Assembly (NCBI GenBank): GCA_019112825.1
Contig: DXIP01000023.1
Location: forward strand, 253,734 to 317,733
Length of the DNA stretch: 64,000 nt
Direction of reading: 5' to 3'
From: Alistipes excrementigallinarum
GTDB taxonomy: Bacteria; Bacteroidota; Bacteroidia; Bacteroidales; Rikenellaceae
The notes under the pieces were generated by a model. That model was not told where the DNA came from. It saw only the letters and a program-made list of their open reading frames with translations, and made no database searches. The position numbers and the translations under genes were made by a program. Shown in pieces: positions 63,959-64,000 of the stretch. Numbering within the stretch: the first letter of the stretch is position 1; each line of letters begins with the position of its first letter.

Positions 63959-64000
63959 GTGTGTGGAGGTGCCGCGCATCCGCGAAGTGCGGCTCCGAAC

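Overview
The window is a G+C-rich chromosomal segment of a Bacteroidota bacterium, most likely a gut Bacteroidales close to Alistipes (Rikenellaceae). This placement is an inference from four things: strongly G/C-ending codons; promoters of the Bacteroidota type (TTTG about 19-20 bp upstream of TAnnTTTG) with almost no Shine-Dalgarno sequences; a GH84 hexosaminidase, a eukaryote-like GH13 branching enzyme and SusF/E-like lipoproteins; and LytS/LytTR regulation. No phage, plasmid, insertion sequence or CRISPR array was seen.

Layout. 1-10.9 kb: a one-strand purine operon, purL (5' end cut by the window edge)-purC-purF-purM-purN-purH-purD, followed by folD, which makes the 10-formyl-THF used by PurN and PurH; it closes with a strong terminator. 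11-14.9 kb: a nitronate monooxygenase/FabK-like flavoprotein, a BIG2 lipoprotein and tsaD. 14.9-22.1 kb: tamB, divergent from tsaD, followed at once by exbB, exbD, a tonB-like gene and a DUF1573 gene, which looks like an envelope operon. 22-36 kb: MTA/SAH-deaminase-type amidohydrolase, S41 protease-like protein, thiol peroxidase, POT peptide transporter, glgB, a YfbK-like protein without its VWA domain, a TetR regulator, an MBL hydrolase, an SDR enzyme, engB and prs. 36-41 kb: a large repeat-built lipoprotein, tRNA-Lys(CTT), a truncated GH2 protein and a stand-alone HsdR-N nuclease domain. 41-46 kb, minus strand: LytTR regulator with LytS-type kinase, acyl-CoA ligase and plsY. 46-53 kb: yitT, miaB, a DEAD-box helicase and the GH84 enzyme. 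53.1-55.7 kb: an A+T-rich acetyltransferase island beside three tandem copies of the 3' end of der, then der itself. 56-64 kb: a Kef-type antiporter, then a tight plus-strand run of MFS transporter, beta-barrel protein, phoH, pepD and lipid kinase ending at a terminator.

Most of the content is housekeeping. The points that stand out are the tandem reiteration of the der tail plus terminator next to foreign-looking DNA; the tamB-exbBD-tonB linkage; a YfbK homologue lacking its central domain; a GH2 protein with a swapped and truncated active site; three genes whose start codon sits exactly 4 nt after a -7 element (candidate leaderless mRNAs); and long spacers that each carry a private set of decayed tandem repeats.
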